Shown here: piece after piece, positions 53,631 to 63,863 of the stretch
Numbering within the stretch: the first letter of the stretch is position 1
Layout: the number at the start of each line of letters is the position of its first letter
NCBI RefSeq assembly: GCF_030373545.1
Contig: NZ_JAUDCO010000008.1
Span: 28,291 to 92,290, forward strand
Source of the DNA: Collinsella tanakaei
GTDB taxonomy: Bacteria > Actinomycetota > Coriobacteriia > Coriobacteriales > Coriobacteriaceae
Length of the DNA: 64,000 nucleotides
Reading direction: 5' to 3'
Notes under the pieces: model-generated
The model's database searches: none
Seen by the model: the letters and a program-made list of their open reading frames with translations, nothing else
Told to the model about the DNA's origin: nothing
Made by a program: the position numbers and the translations under genes

Positions 53631-55424
53631 ATGTATCTTTCGCATATCACATCGCCGGCCGACATCAAGTCGCTCGACCGCAGCGCGCTTCCCCAGCTGT
53701 GCGATGAGATCCGCCAAGCGGTGATCACCTCATCGGCCGCGGTCGGCGGCCATGTCGCCCCCAACCTCGGTGCCATCGAGCTCACTGTCGCCCTGCACCG
53801 GGTCTTCGACTCCCCCCGCGACAAAATCGTCTTCGACGTGTCCCATCAGATCTACGCGCACAAGGCCCTGACCGGCCGCGCGTTCTCCTTCATCGATCCG
53901 GCGCATTACAACGAGGTCTCGGGCTTTTCCAACCCGGTCGAGTCCGAGCACGACCTGTTCGCCATGGGGCACACGTCAACCTCTATCAGCCTGGGCGTAG
54001 GCCTCGCGCACGCGCGCGATTTTGCGGGCGACGCCTACGACGTCGTCGCGGTCATCGGCGACGGGTCGCTGTCGGGCGGCCTTGCCTTCGAGGGACTCAA
54101 CAACGCTGCGGAACTCGAGGGCGGCTTGATCATCGTCGTCAACGACAACGACCAGTCCATCGCCGAGAACCACGGCGGGCTCTACCGCAACCTCGCCGAG
54201 CTGCGCGCCTCGCAGGGCAGCGCCCCGAACAATTACTTCCGCGCCCTCGGGCTCGATTACCGCTATCTCGAGCAGGGCAACGACGTGTTCGCGCTCGTGG
54301 ATGTCCTCGACGAGCTGCGCGGCTGCGACCACCCGGTCGTGCTTCATGTGCATACCGTCAAGGGCCTGGGCTTCGCTCCCGCCGAGCACGACCCCGAGGC
54401 ATGGCACCACGTGGGTCCCTTCGATGTCCAGACCGGCGCGAAGGCCGGCGCACACGGCGCCGTCGCCATCGACTACGCCGAGCTCACGGCCACGCACCTC
54501 ATGCCGCGCATGGAGCGCGACCGCTCCCTTGTCGCCATCAACGCCGCCACGCCCTACATCATGGGCTTCACGCCCGAGCGTCGCGACGCGGCGGGTTCTC
54601 AGTTCGTGGACGTGGGCATCGCCGAGGAGCATGCGGTCACCTATGCGACCGCGCTCGCGGCGGCGGGCGCCAAACCGGTGCTCGGCCTGTATGGAACGTT
54701 CCTCCAACGCGCTTACGACGAGCTGTGGCACGACCTGTGCCTGAACGCCGCGCCCGCCACCGTCTTGGTATACGGCTCGTCCGTATGCGGCAACACCGAC
54801 CAGACGCATCTGGGCTACTTCGACATCGCCATGCTCGGCGACATGCCCGGCCTGCGCTACCTTGCCCCCACCTGCGCCGACGAGTACCTGGCCATGCTCG
54901 ACTGGTCACTTGACCAGCATGACATGCCCGTCGCGATCCGCGTGCCCGTCGCCGCCGCGGAGGCAGTCGGTGCGGACGCCGCCGACGCGCTCGCCACCGC
55001 CCCCTGCGCCGTCGCGACGGACTACTCCCAGCCCTCCTATCAGGTTGTTCGCGAGGGCTCCGACGTCGCCATCCTGGCGCTCGGCGATTTCTTTCGCCTC
55101 GGTGCGGCGTTTGCCGACGAGCTCGAGCGCCGCGCGGGCATCCATGCCACGCTGATCAATCCCCGCTTCATCAACGAGCTCGACCGGGATCTGCTCGAGG
55201 ACCTTGCGCGCACGCACCGCCTTGTCGTGACCCTTGAGGACGGCGTGCTCGAAGGCGGCTGGGGCGAGAAGATCGCACGCTTCATGGGACCGCTTCCCGT
55301 GCGCGTCCGCTGCCACGGCGTGCACGCGGGATTCCCGGACCGCTACGACCCCGACGAGCTGCTCGCTCAAAACGGCATGACCGTCGACACCATGGTGCGC
55401 GACGCCCTTGAGCTTCTTGCGTAA
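53631..55424 (+). CDS. dxs: 1-deoxy-D-xylulose-5-phosphate synthase
   Basis: 597 residues, a little shorter than usual (about 620-640). It makes DXP from pyruvate and glyceraldehyde 3-phosphate for isoprenoid, thiamine and pyridoxal synthesis. The thiamine diphosphate site reads IGDGSLSGGLAFEGLNNA and NDNDQSIAENHGG; the pyrimidine domain has VDVGIAEEHAVTYA with the catalytic Glu; the C-terminal domain is also present. GGGAAGGGG lies about 12 bases before the ATG. An alternative start at 53568 is less likely. Upstream, CTCACAC (53522-53528) and GTGTGAG (53553-53559) form a possible operator. Confidence 0.9.
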   Translation: MYLSHITSPADIKSLDRSALPQLCDEIRQAVITSSAAVGGHVAPNLGAIELTVALHRVFDSPRDKIVFDVSHQIYAHKALTGRAFSFIDPAHYNEVSGFSNPVESEHDLFAMGHTSTSISLGVGLAHARDFAGDAYDVVAVIGDGSLSGGLAFEGLNNAAELEGGLIIVVNDNDQSIAENHGGLYRNLAELRASQGSAPNNYFRALGLDYRYLEQGNDVFALVDVLDELRGCDHPVVLHVHTVKGLGFAPAEHDPEAWHHVGPFDVQTGAKAGAHGAVAIDYAELTATHLMPRMERDRSLVAINAATPYIMGFTPERRDAAGSQFVDVGIAEEHAVTYATALAAAGAKPVLGLYGTFLQRAYDELWHDLCLNAAPATVLVYGSSVCGNTDQTHLGYFDIAMLGDMPGLRYLAPTCADEYLAMLDWSLDQHDMPVAIRVPVAAAEAVGADAADALATAPCAVATDYSQPSYQVVREGSDVAILALGDFFRLGAAFADELERRAGIHATLINPRFINELDRDLLEDLARTHRLVVTLEDGVLEGGWGEKIARFMGPLPVRVRCHGVHAGFPDRYDPDELLAQNGMTVDTMVRDALELLA

Positions 55425-55563
55425 AACCCGACCGAGCAAACCGTTGCATGCGGCAGGCGTTGGCCTGCGGACCATATCGGTACTGCGACACCCGGCGCTA
55501 TACTGACAGAAAGCGCGCGGTGCGCGCCGGCATCCATCCGCATCCATCCTGAACGGAGACCGC

Positions 55564-56502
55564 ATGAACGTCCTGGTCCTTCTGCCCTTCAACGACGCAC
55601 AGCGCACGACCCTCGAGGCGGGTGCGCCGGACGCGACGTTTACCTACACCACCAAAGCCGACGTGACCGACGAGCAGATCGCCGCTGCCGACGCCATCAT
55701 CGGCAGCCTGGCGCCCAACCGTCTGCCAGCGGCGCGCAATCTGAAGCTCCTGCAGCTCAACTCGGCAGGCTACGACAACTATGTCAACCCCGTGGGCACG
55801 GTCCCCTCCGAGGTCAAGCTCACCTGCGCCGTCGGCGCCTATGGCCAGGCTGTGTCGGAGCACATGTTTGCCATGCTGCTCGCCCTCATGAAGCGCCTGG
55901 ACGGCTACCGCGACGACCAGCGCGCCCACGTGTGGACCGACCGCGGCGCGGTCACCACGCTTGCCGGCGCGCACGTGCTCATCTTGGGCGCAGGCGACAT
56001 CGGAACGCACTTCGCACAGCTCTGCTCGGCCCTGGGGGCGCATGTCACCGGCCTGCGCCGCCATGTGGGCGAGCCCCCGCGCGGTTTCGAGGCCGTGCGC
56101 ACGATGGACGAGCTGTTCGACCTGCTGCCCGCAGCCGACGTCGTCGTGTCGTTCCTGCCGAGCTCCGCGTCGACGCGCGGCATGGCGGACGCGAGGTTCT
56201 TCGCCGCATGCAAGCAGGGCGCCTACTTCGTCAACGGCGGCCGCGGCGACCTCGTCGTACAGGACGACCTGATCGCCGCGCTCGAGGAGGGCAAGCTTGC
56301 CGGCGCCGCCATCGACGTGACGGTACCTGAGCCCCTGCCTGCCGACAGTCCGCTGTGGGATGCGCCCAACCTGTTTATCACCCCGCACGTTGCCGGACAG
56401 TTCCATCTGTACACGGTGCTCGACAACATCGTCGCCATCGCCGCGGAGAACCTGCAGCACCTAGCCGCTGGCGAGCCGCTGCGCAACGAGGTCGAGCACT
56501 GA
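55564..56502 (+). CDS. D-isomer-specific 2-hydroxyacid dehydrogenase
   Basis: 312 residues. The NAD-binding Rossmann loop is ILGAGDIGTHFA. The catalytic set includes an Arg in NGGRGDLVVQ, a Glu in VPEPLP and a His in FITPHVAGQ. It reduces 2-ketoacids or oxidises D-2-hydroxyacids. The specific substrate is unknown. It lies 42 bases before a flavodoxin-fold gene and may share its transcript. Confidence 0.9.
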   Translation: MNVLVLLPFNDAQRTTLEAGAPDATFTYTTKADVTDEQIAAADAIIGSLAPNRLPAARNLKLLQLNSAGYDNYVNPVGTVPSEVKLTCAVGAYGQAVSEHMFAMLLALMKRLDGYRDDQRAHVWTDRGAVTTLAGAHVLILGAGDIGTHFAQLCSALGAHVTGLRRHVGEPPRGFEAVRTMDELFDLLPAADVVVSFLPSSASTRGMADARFFAACKQGAYFVNGGRGDLVVQDDLIAALEEGKLAGAAIDVTVPEPLPADSPLWDAPNLFITPHVAGQFHLYTVLDNIVAIAAENLQHLAAGEPLRNEVEH

Positions 56503-56544
56503 GCGAAGCGCCAGTACCGACGAGATTACCTGGGAGGGATTCGC

Positions 56545-57180
56545 ATGAAGGTCATGTTGGTCAACGGAAGCCCGCACAAGGCGGGCTGTACGAACCGCGC
56601 ACTCGAGGAGGTCGCCCGCACACTGGAGAGCTGCGGCATCGAAGCCGAGATCTTCTGGATCGGCGCCAAGCCGGTCGGCGGCTGCGTCGCCTGCGGCGGA
56701 TGCAACGCCCGAGGCGCCTGCGTGTTCGGCGACGTCGTGAACGAGTTTCGCGCAAAGGCGGCTGAGGCTGACGGCTTCGTGTTCGGCGCGCCCGTCCACT
56801 ACGCCCATGCCGCAGGGTCGCTGCTCGCCTTCATGGATCGCCTGTTCTACTCCAACGGCCGTGCCGGACAGCCGAACGTGTTCGCGCATAAGCCCGCCGC
56901 CGCGGTGACGAGCGCACGCCGCGCGGGAACCACCGCCGCCCTCGACGATATCCAGAAGTTCTTTACCATCTCGCAGATGCCCATCGTGAGCTCGCGCTAT
57001 TGGAACAACGTCCACGGCAACAGCGCCGAGCAGGTGGAACAGGACGAAGAGGGCCTGTGGACCATGCGCCAGCTCGGCCGCAACATGGCCTGGTTGCTCA
57101 AGTGCATCGAGGCCGGACGCGCCGCCGGCGTGGAGCTGCCCGAGCAGGAGGCCGGCACCTGGACCAACTTCGTGCGCTGA
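56545..57180 (+). CDS. NADPH-dependent FMN reductase-like flavoprotein (flavodoxin fold)
   Basis: 211 residues. The FMN phosphate loop is MLVNGSPHKAGCTNRAL, and two close cysteines follow (CVACGGCNARGAC), typical of the iron-sulfur flavoprotein/multimeric flavodoxin WrbA-like group. GFVFGAPVHYAHAAGSL contacts the flavin ring. Possible roles are quinone or nitro-compound reduction. GGGAGG precedes the ATG. Confidence 0.85.
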   Translation: MKVMLVNGSPHKAGCTNRALEEVARTLESCGIEAEIFWIGAKPVGGCVACGGCNARGACVFGDVVNEFRAKAAEADGFVFGAPVHYAHAAGSLLAFMDRLFYSNGRAGQPNVFAHKPAAAVTSARRAGTTAALDDIQKFFTISQMPIVSSRYWNNVHGNSAEQVEQDEEGLWTMRQLGRNMAWLLKCIEAGRAAGVELPEQEAGTWTNFVR

Positions 57181-57535
57181 TTCGGGGAAATGCCGTCGAT
57201 TGAATCCGTGCAAGACGGGCGGCCCGTCTTGCGGCCGCCCACGATCGCTCGCTGCAGCCGCAGTGGCCAAAAATGAACGATTGCTGTCAGGATCACGGTC
57301 TCTGACGGCGTAATCAAGCGGCGATACCGCGATGCGATATCGCCGCTTATCATCTTATATGTAGAAGTTATATCAGATTAAGGTTGCGCCCACTCCACAC
57401 TGCCGCGAGCAGGCGCGATTGCGCTCCAAAGCACCCTTGAGAGCGGTCGGGCACGTCAGTAATCGTTCATTTTGTGCCAGCAACAGCATCTCGAACAGAT
57501 ACGCGGCTCTCGACATGCGAACGTCGTGTATCAAC
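57181..57535. other. 355-base intergenic region with hairpins and a 13-bp inverted repeat
   Basis: Contains a perfect 10-bp hairpin at 57210-57232 (GCAAGACGGG with CCCGTCTTGC). An 11-bp hairpin at 57316-57348 pairs AAGCGGCGATA with TATCGCCGCTT. A distant perfect pair AAAATGAACGATT (57270-57282) and AATCGTTCATTTT (57461-57473) is also present. The convergent neighbours explain the terminators but not the distant repeat. Confidence 0.6.
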
Positions 57536-58876
57536 TTACGCGATAACTGCAGCTTCCGCACCGTCGATCTGAATATCGGTGTTGTAATACGCCGTCAGCG
57601 CGTCGATGACGAGCTGTACGTCGCGGGCGCCGGCCGTCTCGTAGCTCGAGTGCATGGCCAGCTGCGGGCAGCCCACGTCGATGGCGTGCATGCTCACGTG
57701 CGCGTTGGAGATGTTGCCGAGCGTGGAGCCGCCGGCCATGTCGCTGCGGTTGGCGAAGGTCTGGTGCGGCAGGCCCGCATTGTCGAGCAGCGCCGAGAAC
57801 ACCGCGCGCGAGAAGGCGTCGGTGCAGTAGTGCTGGTTGGCCGCCTCCTTGATCACGATGCCGCGGTTCAGGCGCGGGTCGTTGGCCTCGTCGGCCATCT
57901 CGGGATGGTTGGGGTGAATGGCATGAGCGTTATCGCAGCTCACGAGCATCGACGAGGCGAGTGCGCGCACGAGGCTCTCGGGCGTGCGGCCGATGCGGGC
58001 GTTGATGCGCTCGAGCGTGTCGCGCAGCAGCGTCGATGCCGCGCCCTGCTTGGTGTGCGACCCGACCTCCTCGTTATCGAAGCAGACGTACACCGAGACG
58101 TCGCGCTCGTTGTCGAGCGCCAAGAACGCCTCGAGCGCGGTGTAGGCGCACATGAGATCGTCGAGCTTGGGCGCTGACACGAACTCGTCGGCGGCTCCCC
58201 AGATGCGCGGCTCCTGACGGTTGACCAAAAACAGGTCGCGAGCGAGGATCTGCTCGGGCTCCACGCCCAGCTCTTCGGCGACGAGGGCATCGACGGCGCC
58301 GCGCGTCAGCTCCCCGGCGGAGAACAGCGGGCGCAGGTCCACGGCGCGATTGGGCGAGAAGCGGTCGTTCACGCTGCGGTCCATATGGATGGCGAGGCTC
58401 GGGATGAGGGCGACGTCACGGTCGAGTGCGAGCAGATGGCTCTCCACGCGCGAACCGTTGCGCACCATGACGCGGCCGGCAAGCGACAGCGGACGGTCGA
58501 ACCACGTGTAGTCGATCATGCTGCCGTACGCCTCGGTGTCCAGGCGCAGGTACGAAGCGGGGCCCTCGAGCTCGGAGACGGCCTTCAGCTTGAACGTCGG
58601 CGAATCGGCATGCGACGCCGCGATCTGGAAATGGAACCCCTCCTGTGGCAGGTCGCTGCCGACGTGCCAGGCGATCACACTCGAGCCGTTGCGCTGCGTG
58701 TAGTAGTCGCCGCCCGGCTCCATGAACCACGGCGCCCCCTCGGGCAGGTAGGTGAAGCCCGCGGCCTCGAGCCGCGCCCGAATGGCCGCGACCGTATGGA
58801 ACATGCTGGGGCTCTGCTTGATGAACTCGATGAGTCCGCGCGCCGCGCAGGCGTCGGTCTCGCTGTGATCGGCCAT
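57536..58876 (-). CDS. apeB: M18-family aminopeptidase
   Basis: 446 residues from the ATG at 58876. Metal-site motifs: AASHADSPTFK (His), FDNEEVGSHTKQGA (catalytic Glu pair) and SCDNAHAIHPNHPE; a late His lies in AMHSSYETAG. These cytosolic dodecameric enzymes remove N-terminal acidic or other residues from peptides. It is a single gene. Confidence 0.93.
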   Translation of the reverse strand: MADHSETDACAARGLIEFIKQSPSMFHTVAAIRARLEAAGFTYLPEGAPWFMEPGGDYYTQRNGSSVIAWHVGSDLPQEGFHFQIAASHADSPTFKLKAVSELEGPASYLRLDTEAYGSMIDYTWFDRPLSLAGRVMVRNGSRVESHLLALDRDVALIPSLAIHMDRSVNDRFSPNRAVDLRPLFSAGELTRGAVDALVAEELGVEPEQILARDLFLVNRQEPRIWGAADEFVSAPKLDDLMCAYTALEAFLALDNERDVSVYVCFDNEEVGSHTKQGAASTLLRDTLERINARIGRTPESLVRALASSMLVSCDNAHAIHPNHPEMADEANDPRLNRGIVIKEAANQHYCTDAFSRAVFSALLDNAGLPHQTFANRSDMAGGSTLGNISNAHVSMHAIDVGCPQLAMHSSYETAGARDVQLVIDALTAYYNTDIQIDGAEAAVIA

Positions 58877-59108
58877 GGTGGGTACCTTTCTGTCCGCCAT
58901 CTGTCGGCACCAGTCTAGCGCGCGCCCCGCGCAGGGCAACCGCGCCGGACGCCCTTACGGGGTATCGCCACATCTGTCCCCGGCATGGGACGATGCGACC
59001 CGCCCGTTCCGCTCCCGTCTGCCCCCTTCGGCCTTCCCGTCATGCGCGCACCACATAATCGCGCTATGCTTTCGTTGGATGGAGCACGCACCGCGTGAAG
59101 GAGCAGCC

Positions 59109-60068
59109 ATGGCCGAATCTGCACGCACCGCCCGAACGGTCACCCTCGCCATCGTCGACGCCCTCGACCGCACGCTCTCGTGTGGCCGCGAGGCGATCGA
59201 GCTCGCTGTCATGACGCTCGCAGCAGGCGGTCACCTGCTGCTTGAGGACGTGCCGGGCATCGGCAAGACCACACTCGCCCGCGCGCTGGCCCGCGCGGTC
59301 CAGGGAACCACCGCGCGCATCCAGTTCACCCCCGACATGCTCCCCTCCGACATCACGGGCGTCTCGGTCTTCGATCCGCAGGCGAAGGGGTTCACGTTCT
59401 ACCGCGGTCCCCTGTTCGCGCAGATCGTGCTGGCCGACGAGATCAACCGCGCCAACCCGAAGACCCAGTCGGCGCTGCTCGAGGCGATGGAGGAGCGCCG
59501 CGTCACCGTGGACGGCGTGACCTACGACCTACCACAGCCGTTTACGGTCATCGCCACGCAGAACCCCGTCGAGATGGAGGGGACCTACCCGCTCCCCGAA
59601 GCCCAGCTCGACCGCTTCATGTGCCGCATCAGCCTGGGATATCCCGATGCGCGCGCCGAGGCGCGCATGCTCATGGCCCCGAGCGGCAAAGATCCGCTTG
59701 CAAAGCTCAAACCCGTCTGCAGCGCAGGCGAGCTCGCCGCCGTCACGCGCACGGCGGCACGGGTGCACGTCGACCCCCGCGTCGCGGCGTACGCCGTGGC
59801 GGTTCTCGCAGCCACGCGCACGAGCCCGCTCGCGCGCCTGGGGGCATCGCCGCGCGCCGGGCTCGCCCTGCTCGCGATGAGCCGCGTCCGCGCGATGCTC
59901 GACGGCCGCGATGCGGTGTTCCCCGGGGACATCCGCGCCATGGCGCCCGCCGTGCTCTCCCATCGCATCGTCTTTGCCGACCCCTCGGTGCAGGCAGCAG
60001 GCCTTGCAGCGCAGCAGCGCGAACTCGAGCGCATCATCTCCGGCGTGCCCGCCCCCAAGGCGCGATAG
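59109..60068 (+). CDS. MoxR-family AAA+ ATPase
   Basis: 319 residues from the ATG at 59109 (AAGGAG upstream). Walker A is EDVPGIGKTT (46-55), Walker B is VLADEINRANPKTQ, sensor 1 is ATQNPVEMEG. The AAA lid at the C-terminus fits the MRP/APE2220 MoxR groups. MoxR proteins usually act as chaperones for neighbouring DUF58 or transglutaminase proteins, and such a protein follows 9 bases downstream. Confidence 0.93.
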   Translation: MAESARTARTVTLAIVDALDRTLSCGREAIELAVMTLAAGGHLLLEDVPGIGKTTLARALARAVQGTTARIQFTPDMLPSDITGVSVFDPQAKGFTFYRGPLFAQIVLADEINRANPKTQSALLEAMEERRVTVDGVTYDLPQPFTVIATQNPVEMEGTYPLPEAQLDRFMCRISLGYPDARAEARMLMAPSGKDPLAKLKPVCSAGELAAVTRTAARVHVDPRVAAYAVAVLAATRTSPLARLGASPRAGLALLAMSRVRAMLDGRDAVFPGDIRAMAPAVLSHRIVFADPSVQAAGLAAQQRELERIISGVPAPKAR

Positions 60069-60077
60069 CGAGGGACC

Positions 60078-63000
60078 ATGGCGGCCACGCGCGCCCGAAG
60101 CGCGCCGAACGGGACAACCCAGCGCGAAGCGAAGCCCGCCACCGCGCGGCGGCGCGCCAAGGGGGCTGGCGGACGGCGCACGCATCGGCGCCTTGTCCCC
60201 CTTCGCCCGACGCCGCGCGCCCTCGTCGTGCTCGTCGTGGGTGCCGCGTGTCTGCTGCTCGGTTCGCAGACGGCCTCGGAGGCCCTCGTGGCGGGCTCGC
60301 TTGCCTGCGCCCTTGCGCTTGCAGCGGCACTCATCAGCGTGCTTGCCGGGCGGGTCGCGGCGGGAAGGACACCTGCGCCAATCGGCAGCGCGGAGGCAAC
60401 GGACGGGAGCCCGATCCGCCGTCTCACCGGCGCCGCACTCAAGCTCATCGCGGCACCGGCAATCGGAGACGCGACCATCTGGGAACAGGTCGACCAGCAC
60501 GGCAGAGCCGTGCGCACGCTCGAGGGCGACCAGCCGCCGCGCGAGCGAGGCCTGTACCGCTCCCTCGAGACGGTGATCACCTGCCGCGACGTCTTCGGTT
60601 TCTGGATAGCACGCCGAACGCTGACGAGGCGCAGGGAGCTCTGGGTGCCGCCCAAGGCGCGCACGCAGCCGAGCCGTGCGCTCCAAGACCTCCTGGCGCG
60701 CCGGTCCCCCTTTGCCCTCACGGCGCAGCGCGAGCGCTCCTCGGCGCTCGTGCGCCCCTACGAGCAGGGCGACCCGTTGCGCGCCGTATCCTGGAAGGCA
60801 ACGGCACACCACGGCACGCTCATGTCGTTTGAACACGAGCGGACCGAGCGCGTCCTCCCCCTCATCGCCATCGATGCGGCGACACCCGGCGATATCGATG
60901 CGATCGCCGAGGAGGCCGCCGACGCCTTCGCGCGCATCTCGAGTCTGCGCGGCGCGCGCGGAGCGGTGCGGGTCTGCGACGGGATCACCTGCGCCGCAGA
61001 CGAGCAGGAGGCCATGCGCCTGATCGCCTCCCTGCAGACGGAGCCCTCAGATGGGGCCGAGGCGCACGGCGCTCGAAAGCGGGCGGCGGCCATCGCCCGC
61101 CAGGCCCGCCTGGGCGGACGCGCCGAAGCCGCGCCGATCGTGCTTGTGGCCGGCGCATCCGATACGCCGCTCGCATGCGCCCTGCGCGAACTGCCCGAGG
61201 GGCGCGCCCTGACGGTCCTCGTCGCGGGGCGCGCGCAGCACCGCCTTGACGCCCCCGGACGGCGCGATGCTACCGAGCAGACCGCGGCGCGCGGCAATCT
61301 GTGGACGAAAACGCCTGCGCTTCCACGCCCCGACGGCGCAAGCGATGTCCTGTCCTGGATATGCTGTCTGATCCTAATCGCGCTCACCGTGCGCGACGCG
61401 ACCGCGCTTATCGAACCGTCGTCCTGGCAGATCGTCGGCGCCGGCGCCCTTACTGCGGCCGCGACGGCGGCGACGGTTGCGCGCTGGATCCCCGGACTCC
61501 GCCGGGGCATCGGACGCGCCGCGGCGCTCGTGGGCGCGGGCGCGCTCATCGTTATCGCCTGCATCGCCGCAGCGGCGTCCCTGCTCCATGCGCAGACCGG
61601 CATCGACGTCCTCGTCCCGCGTGCCAGCCTGGCGCCACTCGGCATCGATGCCCAAGGGGGCGGTCTGGGCTGGGTCGTGCCCGTCCTCATCCGCGGCATC
61701 GAGGAGCTGTACGTTGGCCAGTGGGTGCCCGTGAACGTGAGCGCGGTATCGGACGCCGCCCTCGCGATCGCGGCCGCCCCGCTCGCCGTGCTCCTCATAG
61801 GGCTCATGGCCTCCCGGCGCGCTCGCGCCCTGCTCGCCTGCCTGCCGCTCGCCCTGTCTGCCACGTGCTTCTGCTTCCTCGGGACGCCGGGGCACGCGCT
61901 TGAGGTCGCGGCGGCCGTGGCGTGCGGCCTGGCGCTGCTCGCGCTTGGCATCGGTCCGGTGGAACGCAGCGGACACGACGCGCGCACGGACCGTCCCGCG
62001 CCCGCCCGGCGCACCGTCCGCTCGCTCGCCCGGCGCGTGCCCACGCTCATCGCCTGCATCGCCATCTCATGGTGCGCCTGCGCGCTCGCACCGCGCGCGA
62101 CCGTCGCGTCCCAGGCGATTCCGATCGACTTCGGACTGCAATCCAACGTCCTGTCCGCATCGTCGGTGAGTCCCGTGATGGATCTCAAGCGCGACCTGAT
62201 CCGTCCCCAGACGACGACCGCGCTCACGTACTGGACCGATTCGAACGGCCCCCTCTACCTGAAGCTCGCCGTGCTCGACAACCTATCCGGCGACACGTGG
62301 CTGCTCTCCACCTCAGACGCAAGCGCGGGCTCCTGGAACCTGGGCGCGTTGTTCGGTGGGACATCGGCAGCCGATCCCGCGCTTCCGGGCGACAACCCGC
62401 AGCCCACGCCCCTTGAGGCAGCGGTGGAGGACGGCGACTGGGGCAGCGCGGGCACGGCCCGCCGCGTCGAAGCGACGATCAGCGTAGACGGCCTCACGTC
62501 GCGCTTCGTGCCGTTGCCTATCGGAGCGCTCGCGACGCGCACCGACGGCACCGAGCCGACGGGAGATTGGACCTGGAACGAAGCGGGCACGGTGAGCGGC
62601 ACGGACTCGTCCACCTACCGCGGTCAGCTGTATACGGCAACGGCGGCGTACGTGGAGCCGATCGGCAGCACCGCTGAGCTCGACGACGCCCTGAGCCTCA
62701 ACGCCCGCGCCCTCGCGCAGCGCTTCGACGAGCTCGCCGACGCTGCGGACACCAGCGCGCATGAGCGCTGCCTGGCGCTTCCCGACCACCTCCCGACAGG
62801 CGTCCAAGCCGTCATCGACCAAGCGCACGAGCAGGGCGTGGCCGAAACCTGCGAAACCCTTGCGGATGAGCGCGCCGCCCTCGCGTTTTTGCTGGACTAC
62901 TTTTCCGACGAGCGGTTTGCGTACGACCTCGATGCCCCCGATGGCGACGGGCGTGACAATATGCAGGTCGTCGAGGATTTCCTGGAGAGCGGACGCGGTT

Positions 63001-63803
63001 ACTGCCTGCACTACGCCTCAGCTATGACCGTGCTCAGCCGCGCACTCGGAGTCCCTGCGCGCCTCGTACTGGGCTATCGGGCGCGCGACGCCCGGGCATC
63101 GGACGGCTCCTACCTGGTGACCAATCGCGATCTGCATGCCTGGACCGAGGCGTACCTCGACGGCGTGGGATGGCTCCCCCTCGATGTGACGCCCGCGCAG
63201 GCATCGGGCACGGGACGGGCGGCCGACTCTGCCGACGAGCCGGACGAGGCGCCGGACGATCCGCGCGAGCAGGTCGATACCGAACAGGAAAACGAGCAGG
63301 AGCAGGTAGACGGCGAAGACGGGAAGCGCGCCGATGGCCCCGGCAGCCAGGCAAGCGCGGCTCCGGGCACCGCGGATACCGGCTGGCTCGATGCCGCCGC
63401 ACGTTTCGTGAACGACCGCCTGCTGCCCGTCGCCGTCCCCGTCGGAGCCGTGATCCTGCTCGTCGCCGCACCGTTCGCCATACGCCATGCGGCGCACGCC
63501 GCGCGCATGCGCGCGATCGCCCGAGCCGAGGCGGATCCGCGCCGCGCCGCCGAGGCGGCATGGGCAGAAGTGCGAACCCGGGCGCGTCGGCTCGGTGCCA
63601 GATGGGACGCAGCCGCCACCGAGGAGGACATCGCGCGCGCCGCCATGGCCTGCGCGCCTGAGCACGCCGAGGAGATCGGCCTCATCATGCGCGCCGTATG
63701 CCTCGCGCGCTACGGCGGCGACGGGGCGTGCTCCTGCACCGCAGATGAGCTCGCCGCGGCGCTCGACCCTGCGCGCTGGCCCCGTCGCGCAGGCAGGAGC
63801 TAA
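60078..63803 (+). CDS. DUF58 + transglutaminase-like fusion membrane protein
   Basis: 1,241 residues. A basic N-terminus and two membrane helices (near 47-100) are followed by the DUF58 segment (about 130-330) with the family motif VRPYEQGDPLRAVSWKATA (broken into short stretches here). A multi-helix TgpA-like membrane block spans about 430-660, then an extracellular transglutaminase domain with Cys in RGYCLHYASAMTVL (C976), His in HAWTEAYL (H1020) and Asp in LDVTP (D1036). A helix near 1,115-1,140 and a cytosolic tail end it. DUF58, TgpA and MoxR are usually three adjacent genes. The triad is complete, so protein cross-linking or peptide hydrolysis is possible. Confidence 0.85.
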   Translation: MAATRARSAPNGTTQREAKPATARRRAKGAGGRRTHRRLVPLRPTPRALVVLVVGAACLLLGSQTASEALVAGSLACALALAAALISVLAGRVAAGRTPAPIGSAEATDGSPIRRLTGAALKLIAAPAIGDATIWEQVDQHGRAVRTLEGDQPPRERGLYRSLETVITCRDVFGFWIARRTLTRRRELWVPPKARTQPSRALQDLLARRSPFALTAQRERSSALVRPYEQGDPLRAVSWKATAHHGTLMSFEHERTERVLPLIAIDAATPGDIDAIAEEAADAFARISSLRGARGAVRVCDGITCAADEQEAMRLIASLQTEPSDGAEAHGARKRAAAIARQARLGGRAEAAPIVLVAGASDTPLACALRELPEGRALTVLVAGRAQHRLDAPGRRDATEQTAARGNLWTKTPALPRPDGASDVLSWICCLILIALTVRDATALIEPSSWQIVGAGALTAAATAATVARWIPGLRRGIGRAAALVGAGALIVIACIAAAASLLHAQTGIDVLVPRASLAPLGIDAQGGGLGWVVPVLIRGIEELYVGQWVPVNVSAVSDAALAIAAAPLAVLLIGLMASRRARALLACLPLALSATCFCFLGTPGHALEVAAAVACGLALLALGIGPVERSGHDARTDRPAPARRTVRSLARRVPTLIACIAISWCACALAPRATVASQAIPIDFGLQSNVLSASSVSPVMDLKRDLIRPQTTTALTYWTDSNGPLYLKLAVLDNLSGDTWLLSTSDASAGSWNLGALFGGTSAADPALPGDNPQPTPLEAAVEDGDWGSAGTARRVEATISVDGLTSRFVPLPIGALATRTDGTEPTGDWTWNEAGTVSGTDSSTYRGQLYTATAAYVEPIGSTAELDDALSLNARALAQRFDELADAADTSAHERCLALPDHLPTGVQAVIDQAHEQGVAETCETLADERAALAFLLDYFSDERFAYDLDAPDGDGRDNMQVVEDFLESGRGYCLHYASAMTVLSRALGVPARLVLGYRARDARASDGSYLVTNRDLHAWTEAYLDGVGWLPLDVTPAQASGTGRAADSADEPDEAPDDPREQVDTEQENEQEQVDGEDGKRADGPGSQASAAPGTADTGWLDAAARFVNDRLLPVAVPVGAVILLVAAPFAIRHAAHAARMRAIARAEADPRRAAEAAWAEVRTRARRLGARWDAAATEEDIARAAMACAPEHAEEIGLIMRAVCLARYGGDGACSCTADELAAALDPARWPRRAGRS

Positions 63804-63863
63804 CGGACAGGCAGTTTTGCCCTATTGGGGACCGTTTCGCCACACTGCTGAAGACTGACGCCG

